Assembly (NCBI RefSeq): GCF_000176135.1
Contig: NZ_ACZN01000014.1
Location: 310,001-374,000, forward strand
Source of the DNA: Vibrio coralliilyticus ATCC BAA-450
Lineage (GTDB): Bacteria > Pseudomonadota > Gammaproteobacteria > Enterobacterales > Vibrionaceae
Direction of reading: 5' to 3'
DNA: 64,000 bases
A program made the translations under genes and the position numbers. Positions 45,838-55,008 of this stretch are shown here, piece after piece. Numbering within the stretch: the first letter of the stretch is position 1; the number at the start of each line of letters is the position of its first letter. Below the pieces are notes generated by a model. That model had not been told where the DNA came from and did not search any database. It saw nothing but the letters and a program-made list of their open reading frames with translations.

Positions 45838-47097
45838 CTAGGCACTGCGTACGTCGTTCACCCATTCTTTAGATGACTGGCTGCAACTCAGGATCTGCGC
45901 ATATTCTAAGCTCATCGCCAACCGCACACGCTCTAAAGAACGCCAGTCAGAACGTTCAATGGCTTCGATGATCTGCAAACACATGCCCAATTGGCCCGAT
46001 CTGGCCACCAACGCCTCTTCAATCACGGGCGCCACCGGCAAGTGCGACAGCACGTCCTCAATCGCCATGTCGAGCATGCCGTCAATCAATGACAGCAACC
46101 CACACAAATACGCCGATTCCGAAACACTCGTTTCACCCACTTCATGCACCAGACTTTCTAAACATTTGGCACGCTCCAACGACTGCTTGCACAAGATATC
46201 CGGTTTGCCCGGCGCCAAAGCCGACACTATGGTATAGGACACAAACTTGCGGATACGATCGTCCCCCAGATAATGGAGCGACTGCTCAATGCAGCGGATC
46301 GGGGTGCGCAGCAACGCACTGTTGTTGACAAAATTCAGTAATTGCACCGAAAACACTGGGTTGCGCGAAATCACGTCATTGATCGCCGCATGATCGATTT
46401 CCCGCTTCGCCACTAAGTTGGACAGTTTGAACAGGTCAATGGTTGACGCCGACACCTTCTTGCGCGAAATCACTTCGGGTTTTTGAAAGAAATATCCCTG
46501 AAATAACTCAAAACCACACTGCTGAGCGCGCGCAAACTCCTCGTAAGTCTCCACTTTTTCCGCTAAGAAGACGATCGCCGTACTCTTGAGCGTCGCAATC
46601 CATCGAGCACACTCCTCAAATGGCATCATCTGGACATCAATTTTGATGATGTCAACCAACGGGTAAAAGCGCTCCCAAGCCTGGCTAGGATGAAAATCAT
46701 CCAATGCCAGCGTATAACCTTGAGCGTGGAGCTCTGTCAGTGCCGCAAACAACGCATCATCGGGCGGGCAGGTTTCCAGAACTTCAATCACGATTTCTTC
46801 GTTAGGAAAGTCCAGCGGAACACCCGCCAACAGACTGTTGTAGTCAAAATTGACAAACCCCTTTTGCCCCTCCAAAGTCCGGCTTTGATAGGTCAAAAAC
46901 TGCTCCGCTAAAATCTGCAAGGTGGCATGTTCTGAGCGAACCCCTACCGGAAACTGGTTGTCACTACCTCCGCGGTACAGCAGTTCATAGGCCACCAGCT
47001 GGCGTTCGATGTCAAGAATAGGTTGTCTCGCCACCATGGAACAGGCAGCAGGGTGGCACGCTTCGGTCGAGCGCGCTGTCGGGGACGTTGCATTCAT
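45838..47097 (-). CDS. EAL-HDOD (YuxH-type) signalling protein
   Basis: 419 residues. The N-terminal degenerate EAL domain has VARQPILDIERQLVAYELLYRGG; the usual EAL motif reads EVL (IVIEVLET), so c-di-GMP hydrolysis is unlikely. The HDOD domain begins near residue 195 (FKLSNLVAKREIDHAAINDVISRNPVFSVQLLNFVN). Such proteins (CdgJ/YuxH) control motility in Vibrio. ATG at 47097 has GGAG 7 bp upstream. Confidence 0.88.
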   Translation of the reverse strand: MNATSPTARSTEACHPAACSMVARQPILDIERQLVAYELLYRGGSDNQFPVGVRSEHATLQILAEQFLTYQSRTLEGQKGFVNFDYNSLLAGVPLDFPNEEIVIEVLETCPPDDALFAALTELHAQGYTLALDDFHPSQAWERFYPLVDIIKIDVQMMPFEECARWIATLKSTAIVFLAEKVETYEEFARAQQCGFELFQGYFFQKPEVISRKKVSASTIDLFKLSNLVAKREIDHAAINDVISRNPVFSVQLLNFVNNSALLRTPIRCIEQSLHYLGDDRIRKFVSYTIVSALAPGKPDILCKQSLERAKCLESLVHEVGETSVSESAYLCGLLSLIDGMLDMAIEDVLSHLPVAPVIEEALVARSGQLGMCLQIIEAIERSDWRSLERVRLAMSLEYAQILSCSQSSKEWVNDVRSA

Positions 47098-47252
47098 GGT
47101 GCACTCCATAGCAAGTATCACTAAAGTATAGTGTGTTTGCGTCAACATGCTGCCCACGGACGCCTGCTTGGTGTTCGAGCATCATCGCCACTCACCAAGT
47201 CTGGTTTTGCACACCCTATTTATATCCCCTAAGCTATATTGATAGTATTATA

Positions 47253-47265
47253 GATAACCATTATC
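47253..47265 (+). promoter_or_regulatory. Possible Fur half-site
   Basis: GATAACCATTATC matches 12 of 13 positions of the right two-thirds of the Fur consensus and lies 28 bp before the GTG of the binding-protein gene. The left third is poor. Confidence 0.35.
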
Positions 47266-47293
47266 CTCTTGCCCAACTTTGAAGGAATAGCCG

Positions 47294-48079
47294 GTGTCCC
47301 CTCGTTCCCTTTACCTTGCGCTGTATCGCCTCTGGCAACTCGTTTATTGGCGTCCGCTGTGGTTGCTGTTGTGCGCACTTCCCAGTCACGCACAGTACCC
47401 GCATCGCCCCCTTTATTTCGCTATAGGAGAGTGGCCCCCTTACACCTCGACGCACGGGCAGGGAGGGTTGCTTGAACCGATCATCCAAGACATTTTTGAA
47501 CACGCCGGTTATCAGGTCCACTTTCATTACTTCCCGTGGGGGCGAAGCTTAAAACTCGTCGATCGAGGTAAGTATCACGCCACGTTTCCGTGGTACCGTT
47601 CTGAAATCCACTCATCCGATCTGCTCGTTTCACCAAGCCCAATCAACCACACTCGAACCGTGTTCTTTCATCGTCAAAGCACACCGTTGCACTGGCAAAC
47701 CTTCGCCGATCTCGCCGCCTATCGAATTGGGTCTGTGGGCGGCTACACGGTGACGAAGCGGCTGCATCGCCACGACGTCACCACTCTGCCCTCCATGGAT
47801 CAGCGCGAGAATTTTCAAAAGCTCTACCATGGCCGAGTGGATCTCATCGCCGCCGAAGAGCGGGTGGGGGCTTATTGGGTGGCGAAGGTCTTTCGTGAGC
47901 ACGCCCCCAGCGTGCAACGTGATCCTCACCCCGTTCTGGAAGAACCCATGCACGTCCTATTTCACCACAATGCTTTCGGGCAAGAGTTGAGCCACGTGTT
48001 TGAGCAAGGCCTTCAACGCCTTATCACCAGTGGTTGCTATCGTGCATTACTCAACCGACAGTCTTGCCAAAAACAGTAG
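47294..48079 (+). CDS. Extracellular solute-binding protein (family 3-like)
   Basis: 261 residues: signal peptide (LWLLLCALPSHAQ), then the family 3 fold: FAIGEWPPYTS, LLEPIIQDIFEHAGYQVHFHYFPWGRSLKLVDRGKYHATFPW, RIGSVGGYTVTK and VDLIAAEERVGAYWV. This branch (with PWxRxL) is common in Vibrio as free-standing sensors or uptake proteins. No permease or ATPase genes are adjacent. AAGGAA precedes the GTG start. Confidence 0.82.
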   Translation: MSPRSLYLALYRLWQLVYWRPLWLLLCALPSHAQYPHRPLYFAIGEWPPYTSTHGQGGLLEPIIQDIFEHAGYQVHFHYFPWGRSLKLVDRGKYHATFPWYRSEIHSSDLLVSPSPINHTRTVFFHRQSTPLHWQTFADLAAYRIGSVGGYTVTKRLHRHDVTTLPSMDQRENFQKLYHGRVDLIAAEERVGAYWVAKVFREHAPSVQRDPHPVLEEPMHVLFHHNAFGQELSHVFEQGLQRLITSGCYRALLNRQSCQKQ

Positions 48080-48088
48080 CCCTGCGTG

Positions 48089-48328
48089 CTACTCAGCCGA
48101 GCGGGACGTCAACGCTTTCAGCCCCGTGAGGATCTCATCAACACTCAATCCGCTGCACCTGATGCGTTCAACAATCGACGCCAGCGCCGCTTCTCGCTCG
48201 CGCGTGCGGTGCTCTTGCACCACCGTCTGAAGATTGCTCAATGCCACCTCCAATTCTTCAAGTGATAGCGAGCGAAGACACGCTCGCAAACGACGTACGT
48301 GCCGTAATGTCGCCAACTGATTCGACAT
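48089..48328 (-). CDS. Truncated H-NS-like protein (H-NST type)
   Basis: 79 residues. The chain follows the H-NS oligomerisation domain: LRHVRRLRACLRSLSLEELEVALSNLQTVVQEH matches the helix pattern of H-NS residues 6-40 (IRTLRAQ...TLETLEEMLEKLEVVVNER). After a shortened central helix it ends with GLSVDEILTGLKAL, like GIDPNELLNSLAAV of H-NS. The C-terminal DNA-binding domain is absent, because the gene simply stops. Such truncated forms (H-NST) bind H-NS and relieve silencing of acquired genes. AAGGAG at the right distance supports the ATG at 48328. Confidence 0.65.
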   Translation of the reverse strand: MSNQLATLRHVRRLRACLRSLSLEELEVALSNLQTVVQEHRTREREAALASIVERIRCSGLSVDEILTGLKALTSRSAE

Positions 48329-48700
48329 CCATGCTCCTTACTGTTCCCAACCATGCGTTGTCACCAGCCTGCCCTTTCCACTCAAAGGATGGAGTTATTA
48401 AACATTATTATAGGTTATTCGCCCTTCTCGCCCGGTAAGCAAGATTTCTTCGTGACTGTCAAACCATTTAGTTATAGTGCGTTAAAAACTGACCTTGGTG
48501 CGATTAATAAACGCTAATAACTCCCGCTTTCGTCTTCCTCGGGTTAGCTTGTGTCTCGCGAACACTTCCTCTCCTTACTCCTGGCCCCCACCAGATGAGT
48601 AAGGTTGTTCGCAGTATGAACCATAGTATTGCCAAAACCCTAGGCGGTGGGTTGACACACCCACTGCCTATTTGGGTTGCCATCGATGCCAGGAGATCCC
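48329..48700. other. Promoter region between H-NS-like and OppA-like genes
   Basis: About 370 bases between divergent genes, AT-rich near 48395-48420 and 48470-48530. No operator recognised. A minus-strand 67-codon frame here lacks a start signal. Confidence 0.4.
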
Positions 48701-50326
48701 ATGACACAGCTCGCTTTGCTGCTATTATGCGTCAGTGGGTGGGTCAGCGTAACGGCCACAGCCTCACCGCTGCCCTCCTTGGCTGACACCCCACAAACCC
48801 TCACACTCGGTAACGGGACCGAAGTCGCGACTCTGGATCCACATAAGGCTCAAGGTGTCCCAGAAAGTCGTATCTTACGAGACCTGTTTGAAGGCTTAGT
48901 CCGGCTCAGCCCCTCAGGGGAAATCGTGCCCGGTGTCGCACAAAGCTGGTCCCACGAGGCCCATCAACGATACCGGTTCTCTCTTAGACACAATGCGCGT
49001 TGGTCCAATGGAGATCCCGTGACTGCCACCGACTTCGTGTACAGCTTTCGCCGCGCTGTCGACCCTCAGACTGCGTCTTCCTACGCTTGGTATCTCTCGC
49101 TTGCCCATATCCGCAATGCCCACGCCATCGCACAAGGCAAAGCCAATCCAGACACACTGGGCGTCAGTGCCCCCGACCCCTTCACGCTCGTGATCACACT
49201 CGATGCCCCGACCCCCTATTTCTTGGCGACCCTCGCCCATACAACCCTACTGCCTGTTCATATGGCCACAGTGACACAGTATGGCGACCGTTGGACACAG
49301 CCCGAACACTTGGTCTCCAACGGCGCGTACCAATTACACCACTGGACGGTCAATGAAGCGATTGATCTCACGCGTAATCCCTACTACTGGGACAATATCC
49401 ATACCGCCATCGATCGCGTCCGCTACCTCTCTTTAGAGGATCCCACCTCCGAATTATTTCGTTTCTTGACCGGGGAAATCGATGTGACCTCCACCGTGCC
49501 CATCGAACACTTCACCCGTCTTTTGCACGAACGCCCCAAACAACTATGGGTCCAACCCGCACTTTGTACGGAATTTCTACAATTTAACCCCCAGCGAGCG
49601 CCTTTCAATGACCGCCGCGTACGGCGAGCCTTATCTTGGGCGATCGATCGCCATGTCATCACCGAACGACTGCTTCGCCAAGGCCAGACACCTGCTTACA
49701 CCTTCGTGCCTGATCACATCGCCGGGTACACGCCTTGGGTTCCTGAGTACGCGACCCTGAGCCAAGCGCAAAGGGAGACCCAAGCCCGGCAATGGCTCAA
49801 GGAAGCCGGGGTTGACCAGCGACATCCGTTAGAGTTCACCGTGCTCTACAACACCTCTGACACCAACAAAAAAGTGATGATCGCCGTGGCCTCAATGTGG
49901 CATCACGTTCTTGGGATCAAGGTACACCTTCAAAATCAAGAGTGGAAAGCGTACCTGTCCACAATGTCCCAGGGGGACTACGACGTTGCTCGGTCCGCGT
50001 GGTGCGCGGACTACAACGATGCCAGTGCCATGCTCAGCTACCTAGAAAGCGGCAACTTAGGCGGCCATCAGTTTGCCGATCCCCACTATGACGCGTTAGT
50101 GGTAGCCGCCAACCACAGTCACAACGACGAAGAACGTCGCGAAGGGTACCGCCAAGCGGAACACTATCTCCTGGACGCTATGCCCATCGCCCCGCTATTT
50201 TTCCCCGTTCGCGCCCACTTAGTCTCACCGGAAATCCAAGGCCTGCTGCCCCGACAAGCAGGCCCGATGTCGAGCCAGAATTTGTTCCGCCTCCAGTGGG
50301 TATCAGGCGCCTCGAACGATCCCTAA
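48701..50326 (+). CDS. Periplasmic oligopeptide-binding protein (OppA/MppA-like)
   Basis: 541 residues with a signal peptide (MTQLALLLLCVSGWVSVTATAS) and the family 5 binding-protein fold: LGNGTEVATLDPHKAQGVPESRILRDLFEGLV, GDPVTATDFVYSFRRAVDP, HLVSNGAYQL, FNDRRVRRALSWAIDR and WCADYNDA. It resembles E. coli OppA and the murein-tripeptide protein MppA. No permease genes follow, so it must use a distant transporter or act as a sensor. AGGAG is 5 bp before the ATG. A D-Ala-D-Ala-ligase-like gene follows by 95 bp. Confidence 0.92.
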   Translation: MTQLALLLLCVSGWVSVTATASPLPSLADTPQTLTLGNGTEVATLDPHKAQGVPESRILRDLFEGLVRLSPSGEIVPGVAQSWSHEAHQRYRFSLRHNARWSNGDPVTATDFVYSFRRAVDPQTASSYAWYLSLAHIRNAHAIAQGKANPDTLGVSAPDPFTLVITLDAPTPYFLATLAHTTLLPVHMATVTQYGDRWTQPEHLVSNGAYQLHHWTVNEAIDLTRNPYYWDNIHTAIDRVRYLSLEDPTSELFRFLTGEIDVTSTVPIEHFTRLLHERPKQLWVQPALCTEFLQFNPQRAPFNDRRVRRALSWAIDRHVITERLLRQGQTPAYTFVPDHIAGYTPWVPEYATLSQAQRETQARQWLKEAGVDQRHPLEFTVLYNTSDTNKKVMIAVASMWHHVLGIKVHLQNQEWKAYLSTMSQGDYDVARSAWCADYNDASAMLSYLESGNLGGHQFADPHYDALVVAANHSHNDEERREGYRQAEHYLLDAMPIAPLFFPVRAHLVSPEIQGLLPRQAGPMSSQNLFRLQWVSGASNDP

Positions 50327-50421
50327 TTCAAGCAGCATCTATGATCACATCCCGTTATCATCAACCTTACCAGGAAAGCAACTGGTCACCAGCTTGGCTT
50401 CCCACTCTTCAGGAGACCTTC

Positions 50422-51363
50422 ATGCACATTGGCATTCTGTATTCTTCTCGTCAGCGTCACAATGAGTCGGCCGGCGATCCCCCGGCTCACCTTCATATTC
50501 AGCGTACCCTCGACGACTTGAAATACGACACGGTACTTATTGACGGAGACAATCACCAATTGATTCAGCGACTGTCGATGGACGCCCTATCCGTGCTGGT
50601 CATTGCCGCTCAGGGCCAGTTTTTTGAAGACGGTCAGCTCCAGGGATTGTGTGACTGGCTGCAACTGCCTTATGTTGGCAGTGGGCGATGTGCCAGTACG
50701 ATTTGCTACCATCCTGCATTGTTGGATCTGGTGCATTACGGCTGCCACGCCACCTACTCCGAACACATGCTGCTCAAACCGCAAGACGACACTCCGGATT
50801 ATCAACAACTCACCGAGTATTTACGCAGCAAAACGCTCGATTTGGTGCCGATCTCATCGCCCGACCCGCTCGGCAATAAAACCAACATCAAGAATGCGCG
50901 GCAATTTCATCGTTACCTCTCGCAGCACTTAGACGGGCAACGCGCTGTCATGGTGCAACCCCATCGCACTTACCTCAATCAGTATCAGGTGGTGGTGCAT
51001 GACTTGCGCCTCGACCCCACGGCAATGACCCTGTATAACGCGTCTTCCACCCTTCGTGAATCCGTCACACCCTTGACCTTGGTCAATGGGTTAAGTCAAG
51101 CCGAGCTGAGCCTGATTGAACAAACGGTCGTCCAGTATTATCGCCAGTTGCTCCTTGAAGGCGCCGCCTTGTTTCACGTCGCGTTAAGTCCTCATCACCG
51201 CTGCCAGGTCTTGCAGATACGGACTCTGCCGTCGTTGCATCCAGACGGGGTGCTTGCCGCCTCATTCGCCGAAGAAGACACCTCCTACAGTCAGACGCTG
51301 ATGTCGCTCATCAATCGAGCAATGCACCGCCCGATGCCCGTTGTCAATGCCGACCCGATGTAA
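50422..51363 (+). CDS. Degenerate D-alanine-D-alanine ligase homologue
   Basis: 313 residues, the length of Ddl. The N-terminal part keeps the Ddl look: GILYSSRQRHNESAG, VIAAQGQFFEDGQLQGLCDWLQLPYVGSG (compare HGKYGEDGTLQGLL..IPYTGSG) and CASTICYHP. The C-terminal ATP-grasp part is eroded. The metal-binding EVNTLPG motif reads QIRTLPS, losing Glu and Asn, and the Lys-rich ATP loop is not recognisable. Ligase activity is unlikely; it may bind D-Ala peptides or nucleotides. GGAG 6 bp before ATG at 50422 fixes the start. It is probably co-transcribed with the peptide-binding protein. Confidence 0.65.
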   Translation: MHIGILYSSRQRHNESAGDPPAHLHIQRTLDDLKYDTVLIDGDNHQLIQRLSMDALSVLVIAAQGQFFEDGQLQGLCDWLQLPYVGSGRCASTICYHPALLDLVHYGCHATYSEHMLLKPQDDTPDYQQLTEYLRSKTLDLVPISSPDPLGNKTNIKNARQFHRYLSQHLDGQRAVMVQPHRTYLNQYQVVVHDLRLDPTAMTLYNASSTLRESVTPLTLVNGLSQAELSLIEQTVVQYYRQLLLEGAALFHVALSPHHRCQVLQIRTLPSLHPDGVLAASFAEEDTSYSQTLMSLINRAMHRPMPVVNADPM

Positions 51364-51370
51364 CACCAAC

Positions 51371-53056
51371 TTAGGTGTGGTCAGTCGGGAGAGACAACAT
51401 GACTTGCGTGCCTTCCCCGACCTGACTGGCCAGGGTCAACTCCCCTCCGAGACCGTGGATCACATTGAATGCCACCGTCAACCCCATACCCCGACCATCC
51501 CCCAACGGTTTAGTCGTAAAAAAGGGATCGAGGACTCGGTGCAAATCGTCCGGGGCGATCCCCACTCCAGTGTCGGCGACCGTCAATATGACTCGGCCCG
51601 GCTCTCCATCACATCGATACGTGATCACCGCCTCCTCATCACCACCTTGCAGAGCCTCCAATGCATTGGCGTGAAGGTTCCCAAGCGCCTGAGTCAATAG
51701 CGCAGGGTTGGTGTGGATCACCACGTCTTCAGGCACCAAATTGTCAATCCGAGGCTGACGTTCGTTTTCATAGAAATGGAGTTTAATGACTTCGTCGCAA
51801 ATCAGCTTGAGCTTGCACGTTTCACGCTCCGATTGCACCCCTTGGGATAAACTGCTCAAATCGGATACAATGCTTTTGACACGCAGCAAACTCGCGCGCG
51901 AGTCGGCGATCACCGATGACAAGTCCTCAAGAATAAAGGAGACGTCTTTTTCCTTTTTGTAGTCCGCAATTTGGTCCGGGACGTCCGCTTGGCCCGATGC
52001 CGCCAGATTGCCAATGAACTCATCGTGCATGGCGATGAGCTTCATCATCGCCTCCGCGTAATCGCTAAGGGGGGTAAAGTTCCCCAATGCAATCCCGAGC
52101 GGATTGTTGATCTCATGGGCGATCCCCGCCGTCAAACGGCCTAAGCTGGCCATTTTCTCAGAATGCACCAACTGCTCTTTGGCCATACTGAGTTCCGCCA
52201 GCGAGGATTTGAGTCGCTGGTAGTGCTGTTTCATGCGACGCTGAGACTCCATGTTCTCCAAGATGATCTTCAGTTGCGCCGCAGCCTCCTCTAACACTTT
52301 GATTTTTGAAAAGGTAAACTTCGCCGCTTCCGCCTGATCCACCTGACAAATCACTGTACAGGAGTGCTTATCGAGCACCCAAACAGGAAATACCAACGCA
52401 TGGGGCTGTGCCTCCTGCTCAGCAAACTTAATGTCCGGCTTCGTCAACGTCAGGTAAGACTGCCATAGGGTCGTCACCTCTGCCGCCAGTTCGCTGCGTT
52501 GTAGTTTGCCCTCAGGCAGGGCTTTGTAAGCCATCAGAGTATCGTCGGGATCTTTGGACTGACGCAACACGTAGGTCTGTCGGGCTCCACAAAACGCGTT
52601 CAACTCATTGACAAACTCAGCCAACACCTGATTAGGCGATACATTGCTCCGGTTGAACTTATTGATTTTCGCCAGCAGCTTCAAATACCCCTTCTGCTGT
52701 CCCAAAGCTTTACTGATCGCCCGTTGCTTACGCAGCTCTCGCTCGATGTCGTTCTGCAGATCAGGCTGAAAAAACAACGCAGGCTCCACAATGCGATCAA
52801 CATCAGAAAACGCCGCTCCCGATTCAGCGACCACCCACAGAGCAACAAAGTGGTTCTTGAGATTCTTACGCACAAATGGCACCAGATCCGCCACATAACG
52901 CTCGGTCTGCGCCTCCATGTCCACCACCACTACACCTACATTACGCGATCTAAGCCAAGCTTTAACCTGCTTGAGGTCTGCGGTATCTTCCCCGTTCAAC
53001 TGGCTGAAATACGCTGGCTTTTCATCACGTTGGGAAACCACTAAGAGTTCGGTCAC
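51371..53056 (-). CDS. Sensor histidine kinase
   Basis: About 561 residues, no membrane segment. The N-terminus (about 1-115) looks like a receiver domain without the phospho-Asp pattern; a GAF-like region and coiled coil (about 270-305) follow. The H-box is EKMASLGRLTAGIAHEINNPLG. The ATP domain has QALGNLHANALEAL, VADTGVGI and GRGMGLTVAFNV. GTG at 53056 with AAGGA is a likelier start than 53104, which leaves only 18 bp to the divergent BLUF gene. The shared promoter region suggests that this soluble kinase works with the BLUF protein. No response regulator is adjacent. Confidence 0.82.
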   Translation of the reverse strand: MTELLVVSQRDEKPAYFSQLNGEDTADLKQVKAWLRSRNVGVVVVDMEAQTERYVADLVPFVRKNLKNHFVALWVVAESGAAFSDVDRIVEPALFFQPDLQNDIERELRKQRAISKALGQQKGYLKLLAKINKFNRSNVSPNQVLAEFVNELNAFCGARQTYVLRQSKDPDDTLMAYKALPEGKLQRSELAAEVTTLWQSYLTLTKPDIKFAEQEAQPHALVFPVWVLDKHSCTVICQVDQAEAAKFTFSKIKVLEEAAAQLKIILENMESQRRMKQHYQRLKSSLAELSMAKEQLVHSEKMASLGRLTAGIAHEINNPLGIALGNFTPLSDYAEAMMKLIAMHDEFIGNLAASGQADVPDQIADYKKEKDVSFILEDLSSVIADSRASLLRVKSIVSDLSSLSQGVQSERETCKLKLICDEVIKLHFYENERQPRIDNLVPEDVVIHTNPALLTQALGNLHANALEALQGGDEEAVITYRCDGEPGRVILTVADTGVGIAPDDLHRVLDPFFTTKPLGDGRGMGLTVAFNVIHGLGGELTLASQVGEGTQVMLSLPTDHT

Positions 53057-53122
53057 GACTTGTCCTTCTGGCGAATTTGAGACTACTATAACGGTAGTGC
53101 ACATCTATGCATAAGGACAACT

Positions 53123-53533
53123 ATGATTCGATTACTTTATTACAGTGTGGCTTCCAGTGAGATGACCATGATGGATCTGAAAGGCATTTTAGACGTGGCT
53201 CGCAAGAACAACGGCCGCCGGGATGTGACCGGCATGCTGTGCTACGACAACGAGTATTTCTTGCAAATTTTAGAAGGCGAGCCCACCGAGGTCACCGACT
53301 TGTTCTTGACCATAGGTCGAGATGAGCGCCACCATGATGTCACCATCATGGGTGTGCAGTCGATCGAGAAACGTGCCTTTGGTCAGTGGGATATGGGTTA
53401 CGCAGGCAGCAGCGAAACGTTGCAAAGCCACATGCAAACACTCAACATGGACAGCTTTGATCCGACCGCACTCACGGTCAAACAAGCCGCGGTATTGCTG
53501 TACGACCTTTCCAAAGCCCAAACCGCCGTGTGA
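53123..53533 (+). CDS. BLUF-domain blue-light photoreceptor, second copy
   Basis: 136 residues, a short BLUF protein. Flavin-site residues: Tyr in IRLLYYSV, Asn in ARKNNGRRDVTGML, Gln in YFLQILEG and Trp in FGQWDMGY. It differs clearly from the copy at 15.8 kb. AAGGA precedes ATG. It is divergent from a soluble histidine kinase, a likely output partner. Confidence 0.88.
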   Translation: MIRLLYYSVASSEMTMMDLKGILDVARKNNGRRDVTGMLCYDNEYFLQILEGEPTEVTDLFLTIGRDERHHDVTIMGVQSIEKRAFGQWDMGYAGSSETLQSHMQTLNMDSFDPTALTVKQAAVLLYDLSKAQTAV

Positions 53534-53558
53534 TGGCAGTCCAAGGCCTTCGACCAAT

Positions 53559-53590
53559 AAAAAAGCTGGCCCTTGGAGTCGATGGCCAGC
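53559..53590 (-). terminator. Intrinsic terminator of the tautomerase gene
   Basis: On the minus strand, GCTGGCC...GGCCAGC (7-bp stem, 53565-53590) is followed by six T residues. It may also stop the BLUF transcript arriving from the other side. Confidence 0.7.
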
Positions 53591-53746
53591 GTAAGTCACA
53601 CAGTTAACAATAAGACGTGCCGTTTTTTTCCGGCTACAGAACGGTATCACGTTCGGGGGCCGAGGGCGACCCTCAGTGATAACCCAACCTCGGCTTTGTT
53701 CGGTTTCTCGAGCGCCGACACACTCTTTAACCACGGTAATGATGCA

Positions 53747-53962
53747 TTACGTCTTTACGTTGCTCTGGGGAGACGTCGCGCGATCCGCGTGCAACTGGCC
53801 ACCTTTCCCCCAATGCTCCTCGTCGAAATTCTGAAAAAAGACCGTCACTGCTTCTGGCGCAGTGCCATACGCTTCCTCGAACGCTTCAGTAATACGCTGA
53901 AGCAGCAATTGTTTTTGCGCTTTGCTCCGACCAGGGGATTGTTGAATCGTCACGACAGGCAT
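53747..53962 (-). CDS. 4-oxalocrotonate tautomerase-family protein
   Basis: 71 residues. The chain starts MPVVTIQQSPGRSKAQKQLLLQRITEAF; Pro2 becomes the catalytic N-terminal proline after Met removal. The second half has APEAVTVFFQNFDEEHWGKGG, matching the 4-OT fold (compare VRVIIxExxxxxWGxGG). These small enzymes tautomerise enol/keto acids as hexamers. Substrate unknown. A LysR gene follows upstream on the same strand. Confidence 0.85.
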   Translation of the reverse strand: MPVVTIQQSPGRSKAQKQLLLQRITEAFEEAYGTAPEAVTVFFQNFDEEHWGKGGQLHADRATSPQSNVKT

Positions 53963-54082
53963 ACACGTCTCCTTGATGATCGCCAGTTCTTGAAAAAGGA
54001 CAAGCCCCCATCATGCCGAGAATACCTCCAGACGGCAAGTGCCACGGTCACACCCGCTTACGTGGCACACAGGCCAGGCCCC

Positions 54083-55003
54083 TTACCGTGACCCGTGACT
54101 CGCCACCCACCGGTGGATCGGCTCTAAGGCGTTGTGAATGTAGTGCTGCGTGAATCGTTTAAAGGCTTGGGCTTTCGCTCCCATAAGCTGGCCACTTGGC
54201 CAAATCAAGTACACGTCGCGAGACGGCCCAACCCATTCACTTAAAGGTGTCACCAATGTCTCTGACTCCAAACTGCTCAGCACTTCTGTTGCGGGCAGCA
54301 ACGCGATCCCCAAACCGTCTTGGGCCCACAGACAGGCCATACGAATATCGTCCACTTGCAGGCCGCGCGGCAGTCGGATCACCTCTGTCTGATCCAACCC
54401 TACGCGCTGCATCGGCCAAACGGGCAAATGCGACACCGTAATGCAGCGATGTTGATTCAGATCCGTCAAAGCGGTCAAGGGAGGCGCTTTCGCCAAATAG
54501 GCAGGCGACGCCACCAGTAATGTGGGGATCGCCCCCAACCCGACTTGGTACAACCCAGAGTCGGGCTGGGGACCAATACGCAGCGCGATGTCAGCTTGCT
54601 CCTGCACCACATCTTTGTTGTCGTTGTTGAGCTTGAGATCCAATACCACATCAGGATACGCCGACAGGAACTCACTCCATAGAGGCTGAAGAAAGCCCAA
54701 AGCAATGTTGGTCGGGGCCAGCACCGTCAGCGGGCCAGCTAACGACGCCACCTGCTGGCTCATCCGATCGCGAGTCTTCTCAAGGTCGGCCACCAACGGA
54801 GCAAAAGCCGCGTAATACGCATGGCCTTCCGCCGTGAGCCGAAATTGACGGGCGCTACGATGGATCAACTGACACCCTAACTCCGACTCCAGCTTTTTCA
54901 GCCGCCGCGTCACTGTCGCCGCGGGCAACGCCAGGGCCGCGGACGCCGATTTCAACCCGCGCAACTGAGCAATGTGGACAAAAAGCGCCATATCATCGAA
55001 CAT
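54083..55003 (-). CDS. LysR-family transcriptional regulator
   Basis: 306 residues. N-terminal winged helix (MALFVHIAQLRGLKSASAALALPAATVTRRLKKLESELGCQL), then the two-lobed effector-binding domain (LTVLAPTNIALGFLQPLW...). The layout (VTRRLKKLE, DDIRMACLWAQDGLGIALLP) is of the CrgA/YafC-type subgroup. It is divergent from the YgiN-like monooxygenase gene, with three near-identical repeats between, so it should regulate that operon and itself. Confidence 0.9.
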   Translation of the reverse strand: MFDDMALFVHIAQLRGLKSASAALALPAATVTRRLKKLESELGCQLIHRSARQFRLTAEGHAYYAAFAPLVADLEKTRDRMSQQVASLAGPLTVLAPTNIALGFLQPLWSEFLSAYPDVVLDLKLNNDNKDVVQEQADIALRIGPQPDSGLYQVGLGAIPTLLVASPAYLAKAPPLTALTDLNQHRCITVSHLPVWPMQRVGLDQTEVIRLPRGLQVDDIRMACLWAQDGLGIALLPATEVLSSLESETLVTPLSEWVGPSRDVYLIWPSGQLMGAKAQAFKRFTQHYIHNALEPIHRWVASHGSR

Positions 55004-55008
55004 GATTT

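Noticed and set aside
47253..47265. A full Fur box controlling the solute-binding protein
   Set aside because: Only two-thirds of the site match; listed as a weak feature but not promoted to a finding.
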